A stretch of DNA of 52,398 nt from Eubacteriales bacterium OttesenSCG-928-K08 (GCA_030266105.1 JAJDHH010000009.1:1-52398); one strand, 5' to 3'. Numbered from the stretch's first letter, positions 39,873-49,257 are shown. The notes: a model not told the origin generated them from the letters alone. Translations and numbers: made by a program.

Positions 39873-41348
39873 ATGGCTGTTTTTTTAGGCATTGACGCTG
39901 GCACAACAAACTTTAAAGCGGCCCTCATAGATGATTGCGGGCGACTTATCGACAGCGCCGTAATGCCCGTTGAGGTGCTTCGCCCCTTTGAGGGCGGCTG
40001 CGAAATGGATATGGAGCGTGTTTGGGAAACGTTATGCACGCTCACAAACAGGCTGCGCGCGCAAAATCCCGATGATTGGAAAAACATTGCCGGGGTAGGT
40101 ATCGCCGCGCAGGGCGATGGGCTTTGGCCCGTGGATAAAAACGGGAACCCGGCAGGCCGAGCCATACTCTGGAGCGACACGCGCGCCCACAGCTTTGCAG
40201 GCGTTGACATGGATGAGGTGGACGCGCTGCTGGAGGCGAATTCCTCAACGGCGCTTTTCCCCGGCGCGTTGCCAGTGCTGCTTAAATGGCTGCATGAAAA
40301 CGACAATGAAACATTTGCGCGCATCCATAAGGCGGTGCACTGCAAGGATTGGTTAAATTATAAGCTGACGGGCGTTTTGGGCAGCGATTATACGGATTAT
40401 TCAACCGCTGGCATCAATATTTTCACCAAGGAGCATGTGCTTGAGCTTTATGATAAGCTTGGGATACCGCAGGCTAAAAAAATGCTGCCCGAGCTTCACC
40501 CGCCAGCGAGCATAATTGGCGCGATAACGCACGAGGCGGCGCAGCTTAGCGGCATACCCGAAGGGGTGCCCGTTGCCGCAGGTGCAATCGATGTTGTTGC
40601 AACTGCGCTTGGCGCAGGCCTTAAAAATGCAGGCGATTGCTGCACGATACTAGGTACAACACTGTGCAATGAAATAATAATCGACACGACACAGGTCGAT
40701 ACATCGGATCGTGCGGGAAGTGCGCTGTGCAGCGTTTTCCCTGGCCAGTTCGTGCGTGTGATGGCTGCAAACAGCGGCACATCCTCAATCGACTGGGCTA
40801 AAAATCTTTTAGCAAACGAACTTTCGTTTGAAGCGCTTGCCAATAGCCTTGAAGAGGTGCCGCCAGGCAGCCGAGGCATACTATACCACCCCTATGTCGC
40901 AGGCGAGCGTGCGCCGTTTCGTAATGCTTTTGCTTGCGGTGGTTTTTACGGGCTTGCGGCGCGGCATGACCGCTTTGACATGATGCGCGCTGTTTACGAA
41001 GGTATGGTATTATCTATAATGGATTGTTACCGGGCGCTCCCCCAAGCGGGCGGGCGGCTGTATTTATCCGGCGGCGGCGCTAAAAGCAGCTTTGCGTGCA
41101 GGCTTATAGCCGGGGCGCTCAACAAGCAAACGGTGCGTCTTGAAAAAAAGGAGCTTACTGCGCGTGGCGCAGTTGATATTGTTAAGCTGGCGCTGGGCAT
41201 AAAGCTCGAGGACAACGCGGATGGCGAGGAAGTTTTCCTCCCCCGCCCCGATGAACGTGAAGCGTTTGAGGCGCTATACCCACAATTCGTAAAGCTCAGA
41301 GAAAGAATGGAACCCTACTGGCGGGAACGCCGGATGTTTTGCAATTAA
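39873..41348 (+). CDS. FGGY-family carbohydrate kinase
   Basis: 491 residues of the xylulokinase/glycerol-kinase superfamily. The first phosphate loop is GIDAGTTNFKAALID; IAAQGDGLWPVD matches kinases of four- and five-carbon polyols or ketoses such as erythritol or L-xylulose kinase; the C-terminal ATPase half has LYLSGGGAKSSFACRLIAGAL. It phosphorylates the imported compound or its oxidised form with ATP. The substrate cannot be read from the sequence. It follows livF by 2 bases. The likely product would be cleaved by the class II aldolase at 47326. Confidence 0.88.
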   Translation: MAVFLGIDAGTTNFKAALIDDCGRLIDSAVMPVEVLRPFEGGCEMDMERVWETLCTLTNRLRAQNPDDWKNIAGVGIAAQGDGLWPVDKNGNPAGRAILWSDTRAHSFAGVDMDEVDALLEANSSTALFPGALPVLLKWLHENDNETFARIHKAVHCKDWLNYKLTGVLGSDYTDYSTAGINIFTKEHVLELYDKLGIPQAKKMLPELHPPASIIGAITHEAAQLSGIPEGVPVAAGAIDVVATALGAGLKNAGDCCTILGTTLCNEIIIDTTQVDTSDRAGSALCSVFPGQFVRVMAANSGTSSIDWAKNLLANELSFEALANSLEEVPPGSRGILYHPYVAGERAPFRNAFACGGFYGLAARHDRFDMMRAVYEGMVLSIMDCYRALPQAGGRLYLSGGGAKSSFACRLIAGALNKQTVRLEKKELTARGAVDIVKLALGIKLEDNADGEEVFLPRPDEREAFEALYPQFVKLRERMEPYWRERRMFCN

Positions 41349-41373
41349 CCGAAATGTAAGGAGAAGTAAGAGC

Positions 41374-42411
41374 ATGAAAGCACTGGTAAAAACGAGCATT
41401 GAGCCGGGCAACGTTGTGTATAAGGATATTCCCACACCTGAGCCCGCCCCCGGGCAGGTACGCATAAAAATCAAACGCTCCGGAATCTGCCAGACTGATA
41501 ATGTCTACATCAACGAAGGCGGATTTGCGTTAAAGCCGCCGGTGGTGTTGGGGCATGAGGTTGCAGGGGTAATCGATAAGCTTGGTGAAGGTGTTACCGG
41601 TTTTGAAATTGGGCAGCGTGTAATAACGCAAACCACATACCACGTGTGCGGGAAGTGCCGCTACTGCAAGCGCGGGGAGCTAAACCACTGCCCTGAGCGG
41701 CGCGGCATCGGTTCGGCCGCAAACGGAGGGTTTGCGGAGTATGTTGTCAACCGAGCCGAGAGCATAATGCCACTGCCGGATGATTTAACATTCGATCAGG
41801 GAGCCTGTGTGGAGCCGCTTGCCTGCGGCGTGCATGCGTTGACTGAGCGCACTGTTGTAAACGCTGGCAGTGTTGTGCTGGTGCTTGGCCCGGGGCCGAT
41901 CGGCCTTTTTGCGGCGCAGGTTGCCAAGGCGCAGGGTGCATATGTGATCGTGGGCGGCACAACCTCCGATAAACCTCGCCTTGAACTTGCGATGGAAAAG
42001 TTAAACATGGATATGGTTGTGGATGTTGAAAAGGACGATGTGCCTGCAATCGTGCGCGGCCTGACTGAGGGCTTTGGCGCTGATGTTGTGGTGGAAGCCA
42101 CAGGCGCGCGCTCTGCTGTGGCGCTTGCGATGGAGGTGGTGTGCCGCCGTGGCGTTTTTATCCCCATGGGCATATTCAACAACGATATTAGTGTAGATTT
42201 CCACAATATTAAGAAAAAAGAGCTCGATGTGCATGGCTCTCATGCGCAGATTCCCACCGCCTGGCATAGGGCGATCACAATGCTGCAGCGTGGGCAAATA
42301 AACACCGAGGCCATTGTGTCGCATGTTTTTCCGCTTTCAGAATGGGAAGCTGCGCTGGAGGTCGTTCTCAATCGCAGTGGACTAAAGGTGTTATTCGACC
42401 CGGAGCGTTAG
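41374..42411 (+). CDS. Zinc-dependent alcohol/polyol dehydrogenase (MDR family)
   Basis: 345 residues. Catalytic zinc ligands in SGICQTD (Cys38) and GHEVAG (His), the structural zinc site CGKCRYCKRGELNHC, and the NAD-binding LVLGPGPIGLFAAQVAKAQGA. The family includes sorbitol, threonine and butanediol dehydrogenases. It probably oxidises a secondary hydroxyl of the substrate. AAGGAGAAG site before the ATG, 25 bases after the kinase stop; 3 bases separate it from the next gene. Confidence 0.88.
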   Translation: MKALVKTSIEPGNVVYKDIPTPEPAPGQVRIKIKRSGICQTDNVYINEGGFALKPPVVLGHEVAGVIDKLGEGVTGFEIGQRVITQTTYHVCGKCRYCKRGELNHCPERRGIGSAANGGFAEYVVNRAESIMPLPDDLTFDQGACVEPLACGVHALTERTVVNAGSVVLVLGPGPIGLFAAQVAKAQGAYVIVGGTTSDKPRLELAMEKLNMDMVVDVEKDDVPAIVRGLTEGFGADVVVEATGARSAVALAMEVVCRRGVFIPMGIFNNDISVDFHNIKKKELDVHGSHAQIPTAWHRAITMLQRGQINTEAIVSHVFPLSEWEAALEVVLNRSGLKVLFDPER

Positions 42412-42414
42412 ATT

Positions 42415-43323
42415 ATGTTAAACGTTAGCAACCCAAACGGTAATGTTTTCGAAAGCTGGATAAATGAGGCTCTATCGTTCATAAATCACCCTGACGCGCA
42501 GGCGCTTCATGTGCATGTGGTTGAGGAAGTACGCGGTGCGGCTGCGGAAAACGTTCAGGCGCCGGATACTCTTTTGCTAAAATTGGGGCGTGCTGCCAAG
42601 GCTGTGCGGTTAAGCGGTGAGCTGCCTAGCTACCTTGCTAAGCTTACAGCGCTTGTATTTGCTGCGCAGGATAACGGCAGCCCCCGCGCCGAGCAGGTGC
42701 GCGAGCGTTGCGGACTTTTTCAGGAAGCTGAGTTCGTGTGGCTAGTTGTGGATGCGTGGGGCAAACTGCCTGACCTTGAGCTCGACCCTCACGGCAAGCA
42801 AAAAATTGAGCTTATGAAAAAAGCTTACCGTCAGGGTTATTATTATGAGCAGGTGAACCGCGGTTGCGCACAGTGCGCAATGGCGGCAATTTCCGATGTT
42901 ACAAAAAAAGAGGATGCGGCAATGTTCCGCGCAGCAAACGGGTTTGCTGCGGGCATGGGGCTGCTGGGCGATGGCGTTTGCGGCGGCTACAGCGGCGGCA
43001 CACTTTCCATCGGTTTGTTTGCAGGCAGGCGGAGAGAGTTTTTTGATGGCGATAAAGCGCAAAAGGACTTAAACGGCAAGCTGGTGCGTGCCCTGCACGA
43101 CCGGTTTATCGAGGCTTATGGCAGTGTGACCTGCCACGACATTCACAATGTGATATTCGGGCGGGCATTCCACATAACAAGGCCGGAGGATAAAGCCGCT
43201 TTTGAAGAGGCGGGCGCACACACAAAGGATAAATGCCCCACTGTTGTTGGCATAGGTGCCGCGTGGACTGTGGAGGCGCTTTTTAACGAAGGATTGCTTG
43301 CAGAATTTGATACGGAAGATTAG
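42415..43323 (+). CDS. C_GCAxxG_C_C family (putative redox) protein
   Basis: 302 residues. The C-terminal ~170 residues have the cysteine arrangement of the C_GCAxxG_C_C family: NRGCAQCAMAAI, GDGVCGGYSGG, VTCHDIH and DKCPTVVG, which may carry a metal or redox centre. Residues 1-130 are an added helical domain. Small members of the family are usually near redox enzymes or transporters and have no proven activity. Three bases downstream of the dehydrogenase, so transcribed with it. Confidence 0.78.
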   Translation: MLNVSNPNGNVFESWINEALSFINHPDAQALHVHVVEEVRGAAAENVQAPDTLLLKLGRAAKAVRLSGELPSYLAKLTALVFAAQDNGSPRAEQVRERCGLFQEAEFVWLVVDAWGKLPDLELDPHGKQKIELMKKAYRQGYYYEQVNRGCAQCAMAAISDVTKKEDAAMFRAANGFAAGMGLLGDGVCGGYSGGTLSIGLFAGRRREFFDGDKAQKDLNGKLVRALHDRFIEAYGSVTCHDIHNVIFGRAFHITRPEDKAAFEEAGAHTKDKCPTVVGIGAAWTVEALFNEGLLAEFDTED

Positions 43324-43364
43324 TTTATAAGCATTGCGCAGGCAATGTTTTAAGGAGATTTTAA

Positions 43365-45014
43365 ATGAACAAAAAAATAATCATCGTCGGCGGCGTTGCC
43401 GGCGGCGCATCGGCAGCGGCGCGCATTCGAAGGCTCGATGAAAAGGCACAAATTATAATGCTTGAAAAGGACGAATATATTTCGTTCGCTAACTGCGGCC
43501 TGCCCTATCATATCGGCGGGGCTATTGAACAGCGTGAAAAGCTGCTTGTTCAAACGCCTGCATCTATGAACAGCCGCTTTAATGTGGATGTGCGCAATTA
43601 CAGTGAAGCTGTTGCTGTGGATACAGCAGCAAAAACCGTAACAATTAAGAGCGCTGATCGTGGCACATACGAAGAAAGCTACGATCTGCTTTTGCTGGCG
43701 CCCGGCGTTGAGCCAAGCCCGCTGCCTATGCCAAACAGCGCAAAAGAGAAGGTTTTCTCATTGCGCAACATTCCGGATATGGATGCCATTAAAGAAAAAA
43801 TTACGCATGATGGCATAAAATCCGCCATAGTGATTGGCGGCGGTTTTATCGGCCTTGAAATGACGGAGGCGCTAAAAGAGCTTGGGCTGGATGTGACGCT
43901 CATTGAAGCGATGGCGCATGTTATGCCACCGCTCGATCTTGAAATGGCGGCACTGCTTGGGGCGGAGCTGAAAAAAAATGGCGTGGAGCTCCGCTTGGGC
44001 GCGCGGATTACCTCCATATCCGAAGCGGACGGAAAAGCGCTCGTTACGTTGGAAAACGGTGAAAAAGCCAGCGCAGAAATCGTAATCAGCGCCATTGGCG
44101 TGCGCCCGGCAACGAGTTTCCTTGCGGATTCGGGAATTAAACTTGGAAGCCGCGGGCATATTCTGGTGGATGAAACCTTGCGCACAAATGTTGAAAATGT
44201 TTATGCCGTGGGTGACGCCATTGAAGTGAACGACTTTGTAACCGGCCAGGCGACTGCCATACCGCTGGCAGGCCCCGCCAATAAGCAGGGGCGCATCGCT
44301 GCCGACAACATCTGCGGGTTAAAGCATAGCTATGATGGCACGCAAGGGTCATCCGTGCTCAAGCTGTTTAGCTTAACTGCCGCCTGCACAGGCGCAAATG
44401 AGCGCACGCTCAAGCGGCTGGATATTCCATACAAGGCGATTTATTCGCATCCGTTTTCACACGCGACATATTACCCCGGCGCAGCGCAGATGAGCTGCAA
44501 GCTGCTTTTTGCGCCCGATGGTAAGATTTTAGGCTGCCAGATCGTTGGCGAAAAAGGCGTGGAAAAGCGGGTGGATGTTGTTGCGGCAGCGCTTAGGCTG
44601 GGCGCATCCGCCGTGGAGCTTTGTGAGCTTGAGCTGTGCTATGCTCCCCCCTATTCCTCAGCCAAGGATCCTGTCAATATGCTGGGTTACATCGCGCAAA
44701 ACATACTTGAAGGCAACGCAAACATCGTTGACTATAAATACATGCTCAATAGGGATAAGCAAAATACATATCTTCTTGATGTACGCACACCGGGTGAGTT
44801 TGCGCGCGGCCATGTGGAGGGCGCGCATAATATCCCTGTGGATGAATTGCGGGAGCATTTTAACGAACTGCCGAAAAATCAGGAGATCATACTATACTGC
44901 CAGGTCGGCGTGCGCGCGCATGTTGCGGAACGATTGCTGACAAACAGTGGTTTCCGGGTTGTTAATGTTTCGGGCGGATGGAAAACAATCTCGCTTATGC
45001 TGGAGCAAGAGTAA
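43365..45014 (+). CDS. CoA-disulfide/persulfide reductase with C-terminal rhodanese domain
   Basis: 549 residues. FAD site IIIVGGVAGGASAAARIRRLDE, active Cys44 in SFANCGLPYHIGG, the second nucleotide site SAIVIGGGFIGLEMTEAL, then the dimerisation domain, and a rhodanese domain from about residue 455 with DVRTPGEFARGHVEGAHNIPV and active Cys512 in YCQVGVRA. This fusion is known as CoADR-Rhd or NADH-dependent persulfide reductase and reduces CoA-disulfide, CoA-persulfide or polysulfide. It links the operon to sulfur chemistry, like the C-S lyase at 46124. Confidence 0.88.
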   Translation: MNKKIIIVGGVAGGASAAARIRRLDEKAQIIMLEKDEYISFANCGLPYHIGGAIEQREKLLVQTPASMNSRFNVDVRNYSEAVAVDTAAKTVTIKSADRGTYEESYDLLLLAPGVEPSPLPMPNSAKEKVFSLRNIPDMDAIKEKITHDGIKSAIVIGGGFIGLEMTEALKELGLDVTLIEAMAHVMPPLDLEMAALLGAELKKNGVELRLGARITSISEADGKALVTLENGEKASAEIVISAIGVRPATSFLADSGIKLGSRGHILVDETLRTNVENVYAVGDAIEVNDFVTGQATAIPLAGPANKQGRIAADNICGLKHSYDGTQGSSVLKLFSLTAACTGANERTLKRLDIPYKAIYSHPFSHATYYPGAAQMSCKLLFAPDGKILGCQIVGEKGVEKRVDVVAAALRLGASAVELCELELCYAPPYSSAKDPVNMLGYIAQNILEGNANIVDYKYMLNRDKQNTYLLDVRTPGEFARGHVEGAHNIPVDELREHFNELPKNQEIILYCQVGVRAHVAERLLTNSGFRVVNVSGGWKTISLMLEQE

Positions 45015-45054
45015 AAAACAGCAAAATATGCTTTGCGAAGAGGAAGTGAATTTT

Positions 45055-46113
45055 ATGAAAGCTGCAATGTGGCATGGCTACAAGGATGTACGCATAGAGG
45101 ATGTCCCTGTGCCAAAGGCGCAACCGGGAAGCGTTATTGTTAAAGTTGCGTGGGCAGGCATTTGTGGTACGGATCGGCATGAATACACCGGGCCAAACTT
45201 TATCCCAACCACAAAACCGCACAGGCTCACCGGAAAAACCGCACCCTTGGTTTTAGGCCATGAATTTTCGGGCGTCATTTGCGAAGTCGGCGAAAATGTA
45301 AACGGCTGGCACGTAAACGACAGAGTGACAGCTAACGGCACACTGTGCTGCGGCAAATGCGAAATGTGCAAAACTGGGCGCTACAATGTGTGCGAAAAGC
45401 TCGGTTTTGTTGGCGTAGGGCGCGATGGCGCGTTTGCGGAATATGTGGAAATCGAAGCTGCACGTCTTTTTAAAATTCCGGATAATGTGCCGCTAAAAGA
45501 GGCGATCCTCGCTGAGCCGCTGGCCTGCGGCCTGCACGCCACAAGGCTTATGGGCAGCATGGAAAACAAAAGTGTTGTGATCGTAGGCCCCGGCATAATC
45601 GGCCTAAGCTGCTTTTTAGCCGCAAAGTTTGCAGGCGCCAAACGCTTAATTGTGGGCGGTGTGGGCGAAGAGAGAAAGAGCTTTGTTGAAAAATACGGCG
45701 GCATTTATGTGGATGTGCAAAAGACCGACCTCAATGCGGCAGTTTTGCAATTAAACGATGGCGCTTTGGCTGATGTTGTTTATGAATGTGTTGGCTCGCA
45801 GCGCACGCTTGATAGCTGCATAGCCATAATGAAGCCTGGCGCAAAGCTTATGGTTATGGGGGTGTTTGAAGAAAAACCCTTGTTCCCGATGAATGATTTT
45901 CAGGAAGGCGAGCGTGAGCTTTACACCTCTCAGGCGCATGTGGATGAAATCGCGGCCGCACTTGAGCTCTTTTCAAAAGGGTTAGTAAACCCTGCGGAGC
46001 TTATTACAAGAGTGGTCACGCTCGATACGCTCGTTGAGGATGGTTTTGAGGAGCTCATAAAAAATGGGCCGAGCCACATTAAAGTAGCTATCAAAATTGA
46101 TGGAGATAAGTGA
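45055..46113 (+). CDS. Zinc dehydrogenase, (R,R)-butanediol dehydrogenase-like
   Basis: 352 residues from ATG 45055, behind AGAGGAAG; the frame upstream overlaps the reductase gene and is not used. Zn ligands are in WAGICGTDRHEYTGP, LGHEFSG and a structural site CGKCEMCKTGRYNVC. The long insert FIPTTKPHRLTGKTAPLVLGHEFSGVI and the ILAEPLACGLHA block resemble 2,3-butanediol dehydrogenases. A product acetoin would feed the aco-like complex at 30673-33823, but sorbitol or threonine dehydrogenase roles are possible. Ends 10 bases before the next ATG. Confidence 0.82.
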   Translation: MKAAMWHGYKDVRIEDVPVPKAQPGSVIVKVAWAGICGTDRHEYTGPNFIPTTKPHRLTGKTAPLVLGHEFSGVICEVGENVNGWHVNDRVTANGTLCCGKCEMCKTGRYNVCEKLGFVGVGRDGAFAEYVEIEAARLFKIPDNVPLKEAILAEPLACGLHATRLMGSMENKSVVIVGPGIIGLSCFLAAKFAGAKRLIVGGVGEERKSFVEKYGGIYVDVQKTDLNAAVLQLNDGALADVVYECVGSQRTLDSCIAIMKPGAKLMVMGVFEEKPLFPMNDFQEGERELYTSQAHVDEIAAALELFSKGLVNPAELITRVVTLDTLVEDGFEELIKNGPSHIKVAIKIDGDK

Positions 46114-46123
46114 GGGCATAATT

Positions 46124-47314
46124 ATGAATTTGGAAAAATCAAGCTTTGGCACAAAGGCCGTTCATGCTGGCCAGGATATCGATCCGATAACGGGTTCGCT
46201 TTTATCCCCCATGTACATGACAAGCACCTATTGCTGGGATCCGCCTACGCGTGAGCGCTACCTCTCCGGCGATAAGGATGGCATATTCACATATGGTCGC
46301 TCGCGCAACCCAACACAAAACGAGCTGCAAAAAAAGATCGCCATGCTCGAGGGCGCTGAAAACTGCCTTGTCACAGCATCTGGCATGGCGGCAATTTCGC
46401 TTGCGGTGATGAACGCCGTGCACAGCGGCGAGCACATGATCGCCTACAAAACGATATACAGCGGCTCGTTTAAACTGTTCACGCAAATATTCGAAGAAAT
46501 GAAAATCGATGTTACATTTGTGGATGATATCAGCGAAGAAACACTGCGTGGCGCTTTGCGGGAGAACACAAAGGTCATCTACGCTGAAACAGTGTTTAAC
46601 CCCACGCTTGGCATACTCGATCTTGAAGCGTTTGCCGGTTTTGCAAAGGCCAATAACCTTGTTTCGATTGTTGACAGCACGTTTACAACACCCTATTTGC
46701 TTCGCCCGTTGGAATACGGAGTGGATGTTGTTGTGCATAGCACAACAAAATACATAAACGGCCATGGCGACCTCATTGGCGGGGCGATTGCCGGTAAATT
46801 CGATTATATCGATAAAATCCGCTCATCCACCTATCAGGAATTAGGCCCTGTGCCAAGCCCATTTAGCTGCTGGCTAATGCTGCGCGGCCTTAAAACATTG
46901 CACCTTCGCATGCGCCAGCATTGCGAAAATGCGCAGGCCGTTGCAGAATGGCTCGAAAAACAGCCTAAGATTGAAAAGGTAATTTACCCCGGCCTTAAAA
47001 GCCACCCGGAACATGCGCTTGCAACAAAACTTTTTGCGGGCCGTGGTTATGGCGGCATGGTGTCCTTTGTTGTAAAAGGCGGGCTTGAGGCTGCTACCAA
47101 AATGTCCGACAATGTGGAAATCGCAAAATACTGCGTGAGCCTTGGCGATTGTGACACATTAATCGAACAGCCGCCGCTCATGACCCACGGCATGCTTGCG
47201 CGCGAGGTGCGCGAGGCGATGGGCATAGACGATGGGCTTGTGCGCCTTTCCGTTGGCATTGAGGACGTTAACGATATTATTGAGAGCCTGCAGCATGCGC
47301 TAAGCCTTGTTTAG
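46124..47314 (+). CDS. Cys/Met-metabolism PLP enzyme (methionine gamma-lyase / cystathionine gamma-synthase type)
   Basis: 396 residues; ATG 46124 with GAGGGC just upstream. PLP-binding Lys209 in VVHSTTKYINGHGDLIGG; other family blocks are TYGRSRNPTQNELQKKIAMLEGAE, TASGMAAIS and the TSTYCWDPPTRERY active-site region. Members split or form C-S bonds of homocysteine, methionine or cysteine derivatives, giving H2S or a thiol plus 2-oxobutyrate. The presence of the persulfide reductase two genes upstream supports lyase activity. 2-Oxobutyrate could be a substrate for the E1/E2 complex. Exact reaction is inferred. Confidence 0.85.
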   Translation: MNLEKSSFGTKAVHAGQDIDPITGSLLSPMYMTSTYCWDPPTRERYLSGDKDGIFTYGRSRNPTQNELQKKIAMLEGAENCLVTASGMAAISLAVMNAVHSGEHMIAYKTIYSGSFKLFTQIFEEMKIDVTFVDDISEETLRGALRENTKVIYAETVFNPTLGILDLEAFAGFAKANNLVSIVDSTFTTPYLLRPLEYGVDVVVHSTTKYINGHGDLIGGAIAGKFDYIDKIRSSTYQELGPVPSPFSCWLMLRGLKTLHLRMRQHCENAQAVAEWLEKQPKIEKVIYPGLKSHPEHALATKLFAGRGYGGMVSFVVKGGLEAATKMSDNVEIAKYCVSLGDCDTLIEQPPLMTHGMLAREVREAMGIDDGLVRLSVGIEDVNDIIESLQHALSLV

Positions 47315-47325
47315 GAGGGATAATT

Positions 47326-48006
47326 ATGCTGTTTGCAAAGGAACGGGAGGCCGTTTATAAAGCTGGCATGAAGCTCGACAGATACGGATTGATCGCGCTT
47401 TCCGGCGGAAACGTGAGCACACGTATGCCATCCGGCGAAATACTGGTGACACCCTCCGGCATGATTTATGAGGATATGGTGGCGGAGGATGTGCTTGTGC
47501 TAACACCTGAAGGTAAAGTCATTGAAGGCACACGCAAGGCATCTGTGGACACGGAGGCGCTTCTATACATATTTGCGCACATGCCGCACATTGGCGCTGT
47601 TATACACACTCACCAGCCATACGCAACGGCGGTGGGGCTTGTTGCCGATGAGCTGCCCTGCATCGTTACAACACTGCCAAACGCCACAAAAGGCCCTGTT
47701 AAGGTTTGCCCTTTTTCATCTGCAGCGAGCATTGAAATGGGAATACAAACCGTAGAAAACGCTGGCGATACGCTTGCTGTTATTCTAAAAAATCATGGTG
47801 TTATGGCGCTTGGGAGCACACTTAAGGAAGCGCTGTATTCCTGCGTTTATCTTGAAGAAGCGGCAAAGACTTATATTCTTGCAAGAAGCATGAGCAATCA
47901 GGTTGCATGCCTCACGCCAGAGCAAACGCAGCAGGCAGTGGATGTTTTTAAGTACTACGGGCAGGGAAAAGAAACCATGCCGGAAGGTTTGACGGATAAA
48001 CGATAG
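47326..48006 (+). CDS. Class II aldolase/adducin family protein
   Basis: 226 residues, ATG 47326 after AGGAGGGA. Zinc ligands His94 and His96 (HTHQPYA) and His157 (NHGVMALG); the phosphate loop region includes SGGNVSTRMPSGEILVTPSG and SVDTEALLY. This is the L-fuculose-1-phosphate aldolase/ribulose-5-phosphate 4-epimerase family. Given the kinase, it most likely cleaves a phosphorylated ketose to dihydroxyacetone phosphate and an aldehyde. It is the last gene of the operon; a hairpin with six Ts follows. Confidence 0.87.
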   Translation: MLFAKEREAVYKAGMKLDRYGLIALSGGNVSTRMPSGEILVTPSGMIYEDMVAEDVLVLTPEGKVIEGTRKASVDTEALLYIFAHMPHIGAVIHTHQPYATAVGLVADELPCIVTTLPNATKGPVKVCPFSSAASIEMGIQTVENAGDTLAVILKNHGVMALGSTLKEALYSCVYLEEAAKTYILARSMSNQVACLTPEQTQQAVDVFKYYGQGKETMPEGLTDKR

Positions 48007-48044
48007 CGTATTTCGTGTTTCCGTTGTAGTTATTCACAATACGG

Positions 48045-48107
48045 GTATAGGCCTTTGGGTTTGTTTGTGTTAATATACGAAGCGAACTAAGAGGCCTATA
48101 CTTTTTT
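48045..48107 (+). terminator. Terminator of the liv/kinase operon
   Basis: GTATAGGCCT (48045-48054) pairs perfectly with AGGCCTATAC (48092-48101), followed by TTTTTT. The loop is long (37 bases) and may hold further structure. Placed after the class II aldolase gene and before the gene at 48136. Confidence 0.7.
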
Positions 48108-48135
48108 ATATTTGGAGTTTTTAGGGGGATCCGCT

Positions 48136-48579
48136 GTGGATTTAGGATATTTACTGTTCTCTCTTGAAGATAACGATACATCAATAGCATATGGAGCGCT
48201 AAAGGAACTGGAAGCGCTGTCTGACACCAGCAATGTGTTATATTCCCACATGAATGAATTCATATCAATGATTGATAGTGAAAAGTATGTGATGCGTGTT
48301 CGTGGTTTCAGGTTGTTTTGCAAGCAAGCAAAATGGGATAATGATAATATAATTGACAGTAATCTAGATTCCGCGCTGAATATTTTAAGTGATGAAAAGC
48401 CGACAGCTGTGCGTCAGGCACTTGCGGCATTACACGATATCGTCCTTTACAAAAAGAACCTCCACGGGCAAATTAGGCGCCGAGTGCTTGAGATCGACTA
48501 TTTGAAGTATAAAGACACCATGCACAGCCTAATCGCAAAAGATATTGAGGATTTGCTAAAGGCGATGGACAAAAGTTAA
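48136..48579 (+). CDS. Small helical-repeat (HEAT-like) protein of unknown function
   Basis: 147 residues starting at GTG 48136, preceded by TTAGGGGGATC; the TTG at 48112 lies next to the operon terminator and has no site. The sequence is a run of amphipathic helices with spacing like HEAT repeats (IAYGALKELEAL, YVMRVRGFRLFCKQAK, TAVRQALAALHDIVLYK). No signal peptide, membrane segment or catalytic motif. AT-richer than the operon before it. A cytoplasmic scaffold protein is likely; function unknown. Confidence 0.6.
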   Translation: MDLGYLLFSLEDNDTSIAYGALKELEALSDTSNVLYSHMNEFISMIDSEKYVMRVRGFRLFCKQAKWDNDNIIDSNLDSALNILSDEKPTAVRQALAALHDIVLYKKNLHGQIRRRVLEIDYLKYKDTMHSLIAKDIEDLLKAMDKS

Positions 48580-48738
48580 ATTCCAATTAAACAAAAGCAC
48601 ATGTGCTCTTTTTGCCTAAAAATTCGAGCGAACATCACTCCCGGAATGTTGCTGCCCTTGATGTTGCAGCGTGTTTTTTGACTCCACAAATGTCCGGGAG
48701 TATAATCGAATGAAATCACACATATTGGAGGCGTTTTT

Positions 48739-49203
48739 ATGAGAAGAAAAGACCGTGAGCTAACAAGCGAGTTAACGCTGGAAATTGTGGATAAATGCCC
48801 CTATGTATCACTTGCCACCATAAATGAGGATGGTTCCCCCTACTGCATGCCTATTCAGATGGTGCGCCAAAACATGGCGCTTTATTTCCACTGCGCAAAG
48901 CAGGGCAAAAAGCTAGACAACCTGCGTGCACGACCCGAGGTGAGCTTAAGCTGCGTTACGGTGGCGCAAACCGCAGAGCAGGATTTTACGACCTATTACG
49001 AATCGGCCATCGTTAACGGAACTGCCGTTGAGGTGGTGGATGAAAACGAAAAAATTAACGCTTTGCGTATTTTAAGCGAACGCTACACCCCACAACTGAT
49101 GGACATATTCGATGATTACCTTCCAAAGTATTTTAAGTCCGCCGGCGTATGGCGCATAGATATCACGACAATCACCGGCAAGGCCAACCGCAAACCTGAA
49201 TAA
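48739..49203 (+). CDS. Pyridoxamine 5'-phosphate oxidase-fold flavoprotein
   Basis: 154 residues, ATG 48739 behind TTGGAGG. The split beta-barrel pattern PYVSLATINEDGSPYCMPIQMVRQNMALYFHCAKQGKKLDNLRARPEVSLSCV is that of PNPOx-like flavin-binding proteins (NimA-like subfamily), which bind FMN, F420 or heme and reduce small molecules. Some confer nitroimidazole resistance. No clue fixes the substrate. It stands alone and ends in a good bidirectional terminator. Confidence 0.82.
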   Translation: MRRKDRELTSELTLEIVDKCPYVSLATINEDGSPYCMPIQMVRQNMALYFHCAKQGKKLDNLRARPEVSLSCVTVAQTAEQDFTTYYESAIVNGTAVEVVDENEKINALRILSERYTPQLMDIFDDYLPKYFKSAGVWRIDITTITGKANRKPE

Positions 49204-49219
49204 ATCAACGCGACACGAT

Positions 49220-49257
49220 AAAGCCGCAAGGGCCAGTTAAGGCCATTGCGGCTTTTG
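49220..49257. terminator. Bidirectional terminator between convergent genes
   Basis: AAAGCCGCAA (49220-49229) pairs with TTGCGGCTTT (49246-49255), with an inner GGCC/GGCC pair. A and T runs at both sides serve the flavoprotein gene and the minus-strand surface-protein gene. Confidence 0.85.

Noticed and set aside
43365-45014. Missing E3 (dihydrolipoyl dehydrogenase) of the aco-like complex
   Set aside because: Active-site motif is the single-Cys SFANCGLPYHIGG of CoA-disulfide reductases, not the two-Cys redox motif of E3, and a rhodanese domain is attached.
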